From contig CAYRHS010000007.1 of assembly GCA_964424125.1 (NCBI GenBank), positions 1-37,116 on the forward strand: 37,116 bases of DNA. The letters run 5' to 3'. Under the pieces are notes generated by a model, which worked only from the letters and a program-made list of their open reading frames with translations, had not been told where the DNA came from and made no database searches. Every line of letters starts with the position of its first letter. Within the stretch, counting starts at the first letter, position 1. Source of the stretch: CAYRHS01 sp964424125 (GTDB taxonomy: Bacteria > Actinomycetota > Acidimicrobiia > IMCC26256 > JAOSJL01). Positions 14,562 through 23,170 of this stretch are shown piece after piece. A program made the position numbers and the translations under genes.

Positions 14562-15425
14562 ATGACCATGCTCGTCGATCGGACGACGGTCATCACCGGC
14601 GGCGCGAGCGGGATGGGCCGGCGCTTGGCGCTGGAGGTCGCCCGCCGGGGTGGCCGGGTGGCCGTGTGGGACCTGGACGACGCTCGCCTCGAGGAGACGC
14701 GCTCGGAGCTCGCCCGAGTCGGCGGGCACGAGCCCCGGACGTACCGCTGTGACGTCTCGGATGCCGACGCGGTGGCGGCCACAGCCGAGCGGGTCACCGA
14801 CGACCTCGGCCCCGTCGACGTGCTCGTCAACAACGCCGGGATCACCAACGGCGGCTGGATGACGGACCTCTCCGACGACCAGATCCGCCGTGCCCTCGAC
14901 GTCAACGTCCTGTCGTTGTTCTGGGTGACCCGCGCGTTCCTGCCCTCGATGATCCGGCGCAACGAAGGTCACGTCGTCACGATGGCGTCGGCATCGGGCC
15001 TCATCGGCGTCGCGAAGCTGAGCGCGTACGTGGCGAGCAAGTGGGCCACGGTCGGCTTCGACGAGTCGTTGCGTATGGAGCTCCGCCGCCGGGCCCCGCG
15101 AGTGCGCACGACCGTGGTCTGCCCCTTCTACGTCAACACGGGCATGTTCCGGGGCGTGAAGACTCGGTTTCCCCGCCTGTTGCCGATCCTCGAGGAAGAG
15201 GACGTGGTGGGCCGAATCGTGAGCGCCATCGAGCACGAGCGTCGCCGGCTCGTCATGCCGTGGCTCGTCAAGACGATCCCTCCGCTCCGCGTCCTTCCCA
15301 CCGCGGTCTTCGACGCGATCGCCGACTTCCTAGGCGCCAACACCTCGATGGACGAGTTCGTCGGTCGGACGGGCGACGAGGTCGCCCGGGCCGTCACTTC
15401 CACTCGCGCCGGGGCGCGTGGCTAG
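14562..15425 (+). CDS. Short-chain dehydrogenase/reductase
   Basis: 287 residues, classical SDR. Cofactor motif TGGASGMG (12-19), acidic Asp37 at the end of the second strand favours NAD(H), NNAG (90-93) and the catalytic set Ser143 or Ser145, Tyr156 and Lys160 (YVASK) are present. The C-terminal half (EEEDVVGRIVSAIEHERRRLVMPWL) resembles retinol dehydrogenase 10/DHRS-type lipid or steroid oxidoreductases. ATG at 14562 with GGAGCGGAG just upstream. Its last 8 bases overlap the start of the HAD lipoprotein gene, so the two are translationally coupled. Substrate unknown. Confidence 0.88.
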   Translation: MTMLVDRTTVITGGASGMGRRLALEVARRGGRVAVWDLDDARLEETRSELARVGGHEPRTYRCDVSDADAVAATAERVTDDLGPVDVLVNNAGITNGGWMTDLSDDQIRRALDVNVLSLFWVTRAFLPSMIRRNEGHVVTMASASGLIGVAKLSAYVASKWATVGFDESLRMELRRRAPRVRTTVVCPFYVNTGMFRGVKTRFPRLLPILEEEDVVGRIVSAIEHERRRLVMPWLVKTIPPLRVLPTAVFDAIADFLGANTSMDEFVGRTGDEVARAVTSTRAGARG

Positions 15426-16098
15426 TCGGGCGGCTCGTGTCGCCGGTGCCGCGTGCCTGGTGTTGATCGCGGTATCGGCCTGCTCGAACGACGGCGAGGC
15501 CGAAGCGCCCCGGCAGAGCACGACGACGGCGCTGGCGTCGTGCGACGAGCTGCACAAGGCTGTGGTGACGGACATCGACGCCACGCTCACGACGAGCAAC
15601 GACGAGTTCGTGATGCAAGCCCAGGACGTGACCTACGACCAGAAGGAGCGCCCCGGCGCTTCGGAGCTCCTCGAGGGGTATTCGGATCTTGGCTACGAGA
15701 TCGTCTACGTCACCGCGCGACCCGCGAGCTTCCCGTTTCCCGACACCGATGCCAGTGCGCGAGCCGTGACGCTCGACTGGCTCGAGGCGCACGGGTTCCC
15801 GACCGACCCGGAGGAAGCGACGCTCTACCTCGCGCCGGACAACGATGCCGCAGCGGACCCCGCGCCGTACAAGGAGGGTGTCATCGACGACCTGCGCGCG
15901 CAGGGCTACGAGTTCGATTTCGGTTACGGGGACTCCGACACCGACTTCGAGGCGTTCCTCGCGGCCGGGGTCGGCGAGGTCTTCTCGGTCGGGGAGCTCG
16001 CGGGGTTCGAAGGCACGACCGCCATCCCCGGCGACACGTACTCGGAGCACATCGCGGAGCAGCTCGGGTCGCGGGACCCGGTCTGCACGCGGGACTGA
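15418..16098 (+). CDS. Secreted HAD-superfamily phosphatase-like lipoprotein (LNS2/acid-phosphatase type)
   Basis: 226 residues with a lipoprotein signal peptide (hydrophobic stretch 8-21, lipobox VSAC with Cys22). The mature part has HAD motifs: Asp52 and Asp54 in TDIDATLT (motif I), VYVTARP (motif II Thr), a Lys in PAPYKEGVIDDL (motif III) and GYGDSDTDFEAF (motif IV). The DxDxT plus TARP arrangement resembles LNS2-type lipid phosphatases, so cleavage of a lipid phosphate outside the membrane is plausible. GTG start at 15418 lies inside the end of the SDR gene. Note the extracytoplasmic placement, which is less common for HAD enzymes. Confidence 0.78.
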   Translation: MASRAARVAGAACLVLIAVSACSNDGEAEAPRQSTTTALASCDELHKAVVTDIDATLTTSNDEFVMQAQDVTYDQKERPGASELLEGYSDLGYEIVYVTARPASFPFPDTDASARAVTLDWLEAHGFPTDPEEATLYLAPDNDAAADPAPYKEGVIDDLRAQGYEFDFGYGDSDTDFEAFLAAGVGEVFSVGELAGFEGTTAIPGDTYSEHIAEQLGSRDPVCTRD

Positions 16099-16183
16099 CG
16101 CAGGCCGCCGCGGAGCGCGCAGAAGGGTCCTTTTCCCGACAACCCGGTGGTGACCGCCGCTTCCGCGGGCGCGAATCGGCCCG

Positions 16184-16212
16184 TTGCAGAAATTCGCACA
16201 TCTGAGTATGGT
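16184..16212 (+). promoter_or_regulatory. Predicted sigma-70 promoter for the liv-type operon
   Basis: TTGCAG (16184-16189) and TATGGT (16207-16212) are separated by exactly 17 bases, in a locally AT-richer stretch that stands out in this GC-rich sequence. It points toward the branched-chain amino acid-type transporter genes. Confidence 0.5.
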
Positions 16213-16317
16213 GACCCGTCGTCGCGCAATGCCGGTGGTCCGGCCGACTGCTCCGGTGGCGCAGTGCCGCGGGTCGTCGAGGTCCTGCGGGAGCAGAGCG
16301 CACCGAGGGGGAGAGCA

Positions 16318-16509
16318 ATGACGGTGAGCGTGGCCACCGGGAATGGCCCACAACTCGCGGCACCGGCTCGGGGACGCGATCGCGGCCTTCCTCGACCTCG
16401 CTGCCTTCCGTCGACGGACGCGGGGCGACGCCACGCACCCCCTCGACGGCCATCGATCACTCGGAGCGTCTCGTCCGAGGCGCAACAAGGTCGGCGCACC
16501 GAGCGCTGA
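16318..16509 (+). CDS. Possible 63-residue upstream ORF
   Basis: An ATG at 16318 preceded by the strong site GAGGGGGAGAGCA opens a 63-residue frame that is rich in Arg and Pro and ends before the next gene. The binding site resembles that of the gene at 16545 (GGGGGGAAGCA). The protein shows no domain, and composition looks non-coding. It may be a translated leader that affects expression of the downstream operon, or a chance frame. Confidence 0.25.
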   Translation: MTVSVATGNGPQLAAPARGRDRGLPRPRCLPSTDAGRRHAPPRRPSITRSVSSEAQQGRRTER

Positions 16510-16544
16510 AATCGGCAACGGCAGTCCACTCCAGGGGGGAAGCA

Positions 16545-17795
16545 ATGTTCAGACGCAGGTCGTTGACACTCCTCGTCGCGCTCGTCGCGGCGGTCGGGCT
16601 GGTCGCCTCCGCGTGCGGGAACGACGACGACTCGTCCTCGGGGAACGGAGCGTCGACGACCGGGGCGCAGCTCTCGGGCGAGCCGATCCGCATCGCGGGG
16701 ATCGGGTCGACCGAAGGCACGGCGATCACGCAGCCCGAGGTGGAGCAGGCGCTGATGATGGCGACCGACAGCGTCAACGCGCGCGGCGGCGTCGACGGAC
16801 GGCCACTCGAGCTCGACTTCTGTGACGACAACGCGTCGAGCGACGGCGCGCTGGAATGTGCCCGCCAGATCCAGGACGACGAGAGCATCGTCGCTTCGGT
16901 GGGTGCCGTTTCGGTGAGCGGCCAGGACTATGGGAGCGCGCTCGGCGACGCCGGCGTGGCGATCGTGGGACCGTTCCCCTCCGCTTTCTGGGAAGTATCG
17001 GCGCCGACGTCGTTCCCGTTCATCGGCGGCACGCTGCCGCTCTTCGTGGGGTTGGGGCAGCTCGGCAAGGACTACGAGCGGGTCGTCCTCTTGCGGATCG
17101 ACATCGACGAGGCGGCCCCGCTCGGCGGGGTGATCGAGTCGACCGGACTCGAGCTCGCGGACGAGATCGCCATGCCGGTCACGACGCCGGACGTCTCGAC
17201 GTTCGTGAACCAGGCGCTCGAGGGAGGCACCGACGCCGTGCTCATCGCGTTGGCCGAGCCGCTGACCTCACAGGTGATCCAGGCGGTGTTCCAGCAAGGC
17301 GGCGGCGACGTCACCGTCCTGGCGTCGGGTGACCAGCTGACCGACGAGTCGCTGACCGCGCTGGGCCCGGCCACGGAGATCGTCCGCGGTGACCTCAGCC
17401 TCCCGCCGCCGAGCGCGGCGGACCAGTTCCAGACCATCGCGGAGTTCAACGACGACCGCGAGGCGTACAACAACGACACGCTCGTGGCGAACACGCTCAC
17501 CATCAACGCCTATGCGGCCGTGCGCTGGTTCGCGGATGCGGCCACCCAGATGCTCCAGTCGGGCACCGACGTCACTCGGGCGAACGTCCTCACGATGATG
17601 GAGGGCGTCACGAACGACGACTTCCTGGGGCTGACCGCGCCCGTGACGTTCAGCCAATCGCTCGAGGCGGGTGGGATCCCGCTCCCGCGGCTCTTCAACG
17701 TCAGCGGATACTTCGCGAATGCGAACGCCGACGACGGCTGGACGCTCGATCCGACCGACCTGATCGACTTCAACACGGGAGAGACGGAGTCCTGA
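16545..17795 (+). CDS. Branched-chain amino acid-type ABC transporter substrate-binding lipoprotein (LivK-like)
   Basis: 416 residues. Lipoprotein signal with lipobox VASAC (Cys24), then an Asp/Ser-rich linker, then a type I periplasmic-binding fold: IRIAGIGSTEGTAITQPEVEQ opens the first lobe, VNARGGVDGRPLELDFCDDN is the typical Leu/Ile/Val-binding family motif, and the second lobe spans about residues 175-300. ATG with ribosome binding site GGGGGGAAG. It delivers a small solute, not necessarily an amino acid, to the permease encoded just downstream. The next gene starts 57 bases after its stop, on the same strand. Confidence 0.9.
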   Translation: MFRRRSLTLLVALVAAVGLVASACGNDDDSSSGNGASTTGAQLSGEPIRIAGIGSTEGTAITQPEVEQALMMATDSVNARGGVDGRPLELDFCDDNASSDGALECARQIQDDESIVASVGAVSVSGQDYGSALGDAGVAIVGPFPSAFWEVSAPTSFPFIGGTLPLFVGLGQLGKDYERVVLLRIDIDEAAPLGGVIESTGLELADEIAMPVTTPDVSTFVNQALEGGTDAVLIALAEPLTSQVIQAVFQQGGGDVTVLASGDQLTDESLTALGPATEIVRGDLSLPPPSAADQFQTIAEFNDDREAYNNDTLVANTLTINAYAAVRWFADAATQMLQSGTDVTRANVLTMMEGVTNDDFLGLTAPVTFSQSLEAGGIPLPRLFNVSGYFANANADDGWTLDPTDLIDFNTGETES

Positions 17796-17852
17796 GCTCC
17801 GGCGGTCGGGACCACGCGCCGGTGTGTGGTCCCGCAGCGCCGGCCCCAACCC

Positions 17853-20504
17853 ATGGTTTCCTTCACGATCCTCGGACTGGCCGTCGGCGGCATCTACGCG
17901 ATCAGCGCGCTGGGGATCGTCGCGGTCTTCCGCGGCTCGCGAGTCATCAACTTCGCGCACGGCGGCATCGCACTCTGGACTGCCTACGTCTTCCTCCAGC
18001 TCCGCGACGAGCACGACCTGTATGGACTCGCCGCCGCCGCCGTTGCCCTGGTGCTGGCGAGTGCCTTCGGGGTGGTGCTCTACCTCCTCGTGTTCCGGCC
18101 GATCCGGGAGCGTTCGGAGCTCGTCAAGCTGATCATGTCGCTCGGCGTCCTCGTCGTGCTCCAGGGCGCGGGGATCGAGCGGTTCGGCACCCAGACAGAA
18201 CTGGTCGTGTCGTCCCTGCCCAACAAGCCGGTCGAACTACTCGGCGCCACGTTCGGTGAGGACCGTCTGTGGATCCTCGGGATCGCCCTCGTCGTAGCGG
18301 GGGCGATGATGCTGTGGTCGCGCTACTCGCGGCTGGCGCTCGCGACGTTCGCGCTCGAGCGCAACGAGGAAGCAACCGTCGCGCTGGGCTATTCACCCCA
18401 CAAGCTCGGAGCGCTCAACTGGGCACTGGGTTCGGCGTTGGCGGGGCTCTCGGGCATCCTGATCGTCCCGATCACGGGGTTCGGGGTCCGCGGCGTGACC
18501 ATCATCCTCGTCCCGGTGCTGGTGGCGGCGCTCGTCGGCCGCTTCGAGAGCTTCGGCCTCGCCGTGGTCGGGGCATTGGTGATCGGGGTCGCCGAGGCGC
18601 AGATCTCCGATCTCGTGAGCACCCCGGGATGGAGCTCGGCCGCGCCACTCATCGCCGCGGTGATCGTGTTGCTCTTCCGGCGCGAGCGCGGTTTCAACCG
18701 CCTGGCCGCACAGCAGGCGCTCGCGGTCGGGTCGGGGCGGGTGCGGTGGTACTGGGCCGTCCTGGTCGTGGGCGTGGCCGTCTCACTGACCGCGTTCGGG
18801 TCCTCGCAGATCCAGGACTCCCTTGTCACGACCTTCACCGTGGCGCTCTTCTCACTCGGGCTCGTCGTGCTGATCGGCTATGCGAACCAGATCAGCCTCG
18901 CCCAGCTCGCGATCGCCGGCGTGGGGCTCCTGGTGGCCGTGCGTCTCAACATCGCGTGGAACGTGCCGTTCATCGTCGCGCCCCTCGTGGGCGCGGCCGT
19001 CGGCGCGATCGTCGGGATCGTGGTCGGCCTCCCGGCCCTGCGGGTCCGCGGCATCAACCTCGCGATCGTGAGCCTCGGTCTCGCGGTCGCGATCGAGGCG
19101 GTCGTGTTCCAGAACGCCGACTACACGGGCGGCTTCAACGGCCTCCAGCCCGATGCCCCATCGATTTTCGGTATCAACGCGGACGCCCTGCTCCATCCGG
19201 GTACCTACGCGTTGGTCTGCCTGGCGTGGCTGCTGCTCGCGGTCGGAGCAGTCGCGTGGCTACGACGGTCCAGTCTCGGACGGGAGTTCATCGCGGTCCG
19301 CACCAACGAGCGCAGCGCCGCGGCCCAGGGCATCAACGTCGCCCGGGCGAAGGTCCTTGCCTTCGCGATCTCGTCGGCGATCGCGGGCGCCGCGGGCGTG
19401 CTGATGGGCTGGCGTCAACGGACCGTGGTCTTCGACAGCTACTCCGTGTTCCGGTCGACGGAGTTCATCACGCTCGTGGTCATCGCCGGGGTGGGCGCCA
19501 TCGGCGGGGCGATCCTGGCGGGCACGATCGCGCCCGCGGGCCTCATGTTCTACGTGCTTCGCGACGTCTCGTTCCTGCAGGACCACGCGTCGGTGATCTT
19601 CGGGATCGCGACGATCGTGATCCTCGTCGTCCACCCCGACGGACTCCTCGGCCCGCGCCGGCGTCGGGAGCTGGCCCCCGAGCTCAGCGCCGAGCCGCGA
19701 GGCCAACCGAGAGGCGATCCGCTCGTCGTGCGGGAGCTCTCCGTCCACTTCGGTGGGGTCCGTGCCGTGCACGACTGCGGGCTCGGCGTCGCGCCGGGCG
19801 AGGTCCTGGGCCTCATCGGCCCCAACGGCGGCGGAAAGACCACGGTGCTTGACGCGATCTCCGGCTTCGCGCACGCGAGCGGCGGCGACATCGACCTGGG
19901 CGGCCAGCGACTGGGCCGTCACGGGCCCGCGCGGCGCGCCCGACTCGGGGTCGGACGCGTCTTCCAGTCGCTCGAGCTCTTCGAAGACCTCTCGATTGCC
20001 GACAACCTCAGGCTGGCGGCCGATCACGCGGGGATGCCTCGCAACCGACTCCCGGCCGCGGCCGCTCGCTTCATCGAGCACACGGGCTTGCAGGAGTGCC
20101 TCACCCGGCGCCCAAGCGAGCTGTCGCTCGGGCGGCGCGGAGCGGCCGCAGTGGCGCGCGCGCTGGCGCTGGACCCTCGAGTTCTGCTCCTCGACGAGCC
20201 CGCGGCCGGGCTCGGTGCCGGTGAACGCGACGAGCTGATCCGGCAGGTGCGCGAGGTGGCGGCCCACGGCCTCGGCGTGGTCCTCGTCGAGCACGACCTC
20301 GAGCTCGTCCATCGGGCTTGCGACCGCGTCATCGTGCTCGTCGACGGGGCGAACTTCGCCGAGGGGACCCCCAGCGAGATCGCGCAGGACGCCGACGTGC
20401 GCCGCGTCTATCTCGGCGAGCACGGAGCGGTGGATCTGACCGCGGAGCGCACGGAGCTCGACGGGACGCCCCCGTCGCAGCCGACCGTGGAGCGGCCGGG
20501 ATGA
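17853..20504 (+). CDS. LivH-LivM-LivG fusion: ABC permease-permease-ATPase
   Basis: 883 residues in one chain. Residues 1-285 are a LivH-type permease (FRGSRVINFAHGGIALW), 300-605 a LivM-type permease (GYANQISLAQLAIAGVG, and the EAA-like FAISSAIAGAAGVLMG), and 625-865 a LivG-type ATPase. The ATPase has Walker A GPNGGGKTT (about 655), Walker B VLLLDEPAAGLG (about 779) and the H-loop VVLVEHDLELV. The signature is degenerate: LSLGRRG in place of LSGGQ, while the partner LivF keeps LSGGEQQ, so only one composite ATP site may be fully competent. ATG at 17853 chosen over GTG at 17826 because it starts the membrane domain. Its stop overlaps the livF start (ATGA). Confidence 0.9.
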   Translation: MVSFTILGLAVGGIYAISALGIVAVFRGSRVINFAHGGIALWTAYVFLQLRDEHDLYGLAAAAVALVLASAFGVVLYLLVFRPIRERSELVKLIMSLGVLVVLQGAGIERFGTQTELVVSSLPNKPVELLGATFGEDRLWILGIALVVAGAMMLWSRYSRLALATFALERNEEATVALGYSPHKLGALNWALGSALAGLSGILIVPITGFGVRGVTIILVPVLVAALVGRFESFGLAVVGALVIGVAEAQISDLVSTPGWSSAAPLIAAVIVLLFRRERGFNRLAAQQALAVGSGRVRWYWAVLVVGVAVSLTAFGSSQIQDSLVTTFTVALFSLGLVVLIGYANQISLAQLAIAGVGLLVAVRLNIAWNVPFIVAPLVGAAVGAIVGIVVGLPALRVRGINLAIVSLGLAVAIEAVVFQNADYTGGFNGLQPDAPSIFGINADALLHPGTYALVCLAWLLLAVGAVAWLRRSSLGREFIAVRTNERSAAAQGINVARAKVLAFAISSAIAGAAGVLMGWRQRTVVFDSYSVFRSTEFITLVVIAGVGAIGGAILAGTIAPAGLMFYVLRDVSFLQDHASVIFGIATIVILVVHPDGLLGPRRRRELAPELSAEPRGQPRGDPLVVRELSVHFGGVRAVHDCGLGVAPGEVLGLIGPNGGGKTTVLDAISGFAHASGGDIDLGGQRLGRHGPARRARLGVGRVFQSLELFEDLSIADNLRLAADHAGMPRNRLPAAAARFIEHTGLQECLTRRPSELSLGRRGAAAVARALALDPRVLLLDEPAAGLGAGERDELIRQVREVAAHGLGVVLVEHDLELVHRACDRVIVLVDGANFAEGTPSEIAQDADVRRVYLGEHGAVDLTAERTELDGTPPSQPTVERPG

Positions 20505-21244
20505 GCGGCACCGGCGGCAACGGGTCCGGGACCCCCGCAGCCCTGGCGAAGCCGGGGCCGACGGTGACGCCGCCGGTCTTGCGTGTGCAGGGACTCCGGG
20601 CAGGCTACGGCGACATCGAGGTTCTCCACGGTGTGGACCTCGAGGTGGCGCCCGGCGAGCTCGTGGTGCTCCTCGGGGCGAACGGCGCGGGCAAGTCGAC
20701 CCTGCTCCGGACCCTCGCGGGTCGGATCTCGCCCCGGGCCGGGACCGTCGAGCTCGGCGGGCGGTCCGCGCCGTCGAAGGCGTATGCGCGTGCCCGCGCC
20801 GGACTCTCCTACGTGGGGGAGGACCGACACGTCACGAAGGGCCTCACGGTGTGGCAGTCGGCGAAGCTCGCGGCCGACCCCTCTGCGGTCCTCGAGCAGT
20901 TCCCGCAGCTCCCCGAGCTGGCCCGGCGGCGCTGCGAGCTCCTCTCGGGCGGAGAGCAGCAGATGCTCGCGCTCGCGCGTGCGATGGCCCGAGGACCGAA
21001 GGTCCTCATGGTCGACGAGCTGTCGCTCGGACTCGCGCCGCTCGTGCGAGACCATCTGCTCGCGCGCGTGCGCCGGGCATGTGACGAAGGTCTCGGCGCT
21101 CTCGTGGTCGAGCAGGCCATCGGGGCCGCGCTCGGCGTCGCCGACCGGACCTACGTGCTCCGGCGGGGAGTGGTGGTCGCCTCGGAACCCGCGGAGCGCT
21201 GGCGGGCGGATCCCGACGGGATCGTCGAGCTGTTCTTCAACTAG
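20501..21244 (+). CDS. LivF-like ABC transporter ATP-binding protein
   Basis: 247 residues. Walker A GANGAGKST, signature LSGGEQQMLALARAM, Walker B VLMVDELSLGLAP and an H-loop position occupied by Gln (VVEQAIGAAL), as is normal for LivF. It has an N-terminal Gly/Pro-rich tail of about 25 residues before the domain. ATG at 20501 overlaps the stop of the LivHMG fusion by 4 bases, so the two ATPases are made in step. It completes a transporter with the lipoprotein and fusion upstream. Substrate unknown. Confidence 0.92.
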   Translation: MSGTGGNGSGTPAALAKPGPTVTPPVLRVQGLRAGYGDIEVLHGVDLEVAPGELVVLLGANGAGKSTLLRTLAGRISPRAGTVELGGRSAPSKAYARARAGLSYVGEDRHVTKGLTVWQSAKLAADPSAVLEQFPQLPELARRRCELLSGGEQQMLALARAMARGPKVLMVDELSLGLAPLVRDHLLARVRRACDEGLGALVVEQAIGAALGVADRTYVLRRGVVVASEPAERWRADPDGIVELFFN

Positions 21245-21246
21245 GG

Positions 21247-21288
21247 GACACGTGCGGCGAGGTAGTCGGTCCCTCGATCCGAGGTGTC
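21247..21288. terminator. Nested hairpin between convergent livF and CAP genes
   Basis: Inner stem CCTCG/CGAGG (21272-21276 with 21280-21284, 3-base loop) and an outer GACAC/GTGTC pairing (21247-21251 with 21284-21288, sharing a base). No U-run. Position between convergent genes is the main support. Confidence 0.25.
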
Positions 21289-21296
21289 GGCCGCGC

Positions 21297-21872
21297 TCAG
21301 CAGTGACTGCCGGCCGTGCTGGGCGTGACGATCGGGGATTCGGATGCGTTGGTCGCGAGCGTGGTGCTGTTGCCGGCGTCGCGCCCGAAGTTCTGCGTCA
21401 CGTAGACCGCGCTGCCCACGACGACGACCCCGATCCCCACGGAGTCGAACCCGGGGGCGAGCATGTTGTGCCGGTGGCCGGTGGACTTCATCCACGCCCT
21501 CGTCATCGCCCCGGAGCGCAGACTGGACGGTCCGCGCAGGATGTTCTCGCCGAGCGCCGAGAACTCGGCGTTGAACGGCGGGAGATCGAACACCGCGCCG
21601 AGGTCCCGATGCTGGAACTTGCCGGTGCTAGCGAGCAACCTGCTCCAGTTCTGGGCCATGCCCGCGAGGTCGGGATCCCAGCGGAGTGCGTGCAGGCCCC
21701 GCGCTGCCCGCTCGGCGTTGAGCTGGGCGTAGAGCTCGGCCGCGACCCGCTCGGTGCCGATCGACGAGGAGCCGCTGGGCTGCGGGACGGGAGTGAAGCA
21801 TCCGGAGAGCACCAGGGCCGCACCGACCACCAGGGCCGCTCCGAGTTGGTATCGCCGCCGTGTCCGCAGCAT
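21297..21872 (-). CDS. CAP-domain (SCP/YkwD-like) lipoprotein
   Basis: 191 residues. Signal peptide with lipobox LSGC (Cys25) followed by a CAP domain (about 40-165): LYAQLNAERAARGL, WDPDLAGMAQNWSRLLAS, the GENI motif, HRHNMLAPGFDSVGIG and VYVTQNFG, all typical of bacterial YkwD-like proteins. These are secreted, often linked to cell envelope or stress; no enzymatic role is established. ATG at 21870-21872 with AGAGGCAGG upstream. Its leader contains a striking pair of interleaved inverted repeats (21897-21945). Convergent with livF. Confidence 0.88.
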   Translation of the reverse strand: MLRTRRRYQLGAALVVGAALVLSGCFTPVPQPSGSSSIGTERVAAELYAQLNAERAARGLHALRWDPDLAGMAQNWSRLLASTGKFQHRDLGAVFDLPPFNAEFSALGENILRGPSSLRSGAMTRAWMKSTGHRHNMLAPGFDSVGIGVVVVGSAVYVTQNFGRDAGNSTTLATNASESPIVTPSTAGSHC

Positions 21873-21896
21873 CGGCCTGCCTCTGCGTCTCGACCC

Positions 21897-21945
21897 GCCG
21901 TTTCGCGCTCCAAGTGATATCTCGACCCGCGAAACGGCCCACTTG
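21897..21945 (-). promoter_or_regulatory. Interleaved inverted repeats (A-B-A'-B') in the CAP gene leader
   Basis: Read on the minus strand the order is CAAGTG (21945-21940), GCCGTTTCGCG (21938-21928), CACTTG (21916-21911), CGCGAAACGGC (21907-21897). Both pairs are perfect complements (6 and 11 bp) and they cross, the topology of a pseudoknot or of two mutually exclusive hairpins. In addition TCTCGACCCGC is directly repeated at 21888-21898 and 21920-21930. The last arm ends 24 bases before the ATG. Confidence 0.6.
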
Positions 21946-21998
21946 AACGCGAATCGTGGTGGATTCGGGTGCGAGGGACCGCGGGATGGCGGCTTCGG

Positions 21999-23165
21999 TC
22001 AGGCGGGAGGAGCGGCTGGCTCGGCCTGCTCGGTGGCCGGGACCGAGCCCCGGGCAGCCGCGTAGGGGAGCCAGCGTTGCCGGTCGAAGTCGTAGAGCTT
22101 GCAGCGGTGGACGTCGCGTAGGTAGTCGCGGAACCGCAACGGTCGTTCCCGGACCGAGTCGCCGTACTCGGCGGCGATGGCCGCGGCTGCCTCCGGGAGG
22201 GCGTGGAACGGGATCCGGACGTCGACGTGGTGCGGGACGTGCAAGAAGATGTTGAGGTAGAAGAAGTTGAGCCACGCAGGAGCGTGGAGGATCGTCGTTG
22301 CCTCGACCTGGCCGCGAAAGGCGTTCCAATCACGTCGGGGGGTCCACGGGAGGTCGGACCCGATGTGGTGCACGTGGACCGTCCAGCCGATCGACCACAT
22401 GAACACGAGCCACGGCACGATGGCGACCTTGAGCCACAGCAGGACGCCCTCCGCGAGGGTTCCTCCGCGGGCGAGGCTCACGAGGACGAGCGCGACGAGA
22501 CCTGCGAACCCGAAGGCGGTGACGAAGAGGACGTCGCGGCGGATCGCCCGCCGTCCCCTGGCCGGGGCTCGGAAGGTCATCATGCGATCCCACCAGACCG
22601 CCCGGACGTAGTAGAGGCCGGCTCCGAACGGGCCCCATTCGATGCGGTGGCGGAGCCGGGCCGGCCGGGAGAGGGAGCGGTACTCGGCCACGGTGAGCGG
22701 GTGCCAGACGAAGTCCATGGTCTCGCGTGCCGTGTGACCGTGATGGAGGCGGTTGTGGCCGAGCACCCAGCCCTCGAAGGCGTGGAGGTGCGGCAGCATG
22801 AGGAGTCGTCCCACGGTGCGGTTCGCCCTCCTGCTCGCGAACAGCGCGCCGTGCGCCGCGTCGTGGGCGAGGATGAAGAGGCTGCTGAGCGCAAGGCCCG
22901 CGAGCGCCCATAGCGGGACGATCAACCACCACGCATGGGCTGCGACGAGCAGTGCGATCGCGGCCGCGTAGACGAGGACCGCGCGCACGATCGCCGCGGT
23001 GGCCTTGCAGGTGGATCGCTCGTAACAGTGCTCGGGGATCACGGCGCGGACGGCGCCGAGGGGTTCGCGGGGCGTGCCTGTGGTGCCACCGCGGGGACGG
23101 GTGGGGGTGTGTGGTCCGGACTGCACCAACGGTCTTGCCTCGCTCGATTCGACCGCCCCGAGCAT
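21999..23165 (-). CDS. Fatty acid desaturase family membrane di-iron enzyme
   Basis: 388 residues. Three histidine boxes that bind two irons are visible: HDAAH (101-105), HNRLHH (137-142) and HVPHH (309-313), with an extra HVHH at 264-267. Membrane segments occur near 58-100, 213-235 and 240-265. This is the membrane desaturase/hydroxylase superfamily, acting on acyl chains or other lipids with O2. ATG at 23165; the preceding region holds a TetR-type inverted repeat, so expression is probably lipid-controlled. The SDR gene upstream is on the same strand, 71 bases away. Exact position of desaturation or hydroxylation cannot be told. Confidence 0.88.
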   Translation of the reverse strand: MLGAVESSEARPLVQSGPHTPTRPRGGTTGTPREPLGAVRAVIPEHCYERSTCKATAAIVRAVLVYAAAIALLVAAHAWWLIVPLWALAGLALSSLFILAHDAAHGALFASRRANRTVGRLLMLPHLHAFEGWVLGHNRLHHGHTARETMDFVWHPLTVAEYRSLSRPARLRHRIEWGPFGAGLYYVRAVWWDRMMTFRAPARGRRAIRRDVLFVTAFGFAGLVALVLVSLARGGTLAEGVLLWLKVAIVPWLVFMWSIGWTVHVHHIGSDLPWTPRRDWNAFRGQVEATTILHAPAWLNFFYLNIFLHVPHHVDVRIPFHALPEAAAAIAAEYGDSVRERPLRFRDYLRDVHRCKLYDFDRQRWLPYAAARGSVPATEQAEPAAPPA

Positions 23166-23170
23166 ATACG

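Larger units (their letters stand above)
16099..16544. other. 446-base intergenic region upstream of substrate-binding lipoprotein
   Basis: Holds a plausible promoter (16184-16212) and a possible short upstream reading frame (16318-16509). Nothing else is convincing here. If the promoter is used, the transcript would have a leader of about 325 bases before the ATG at 16545. Confidence 0.5.
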
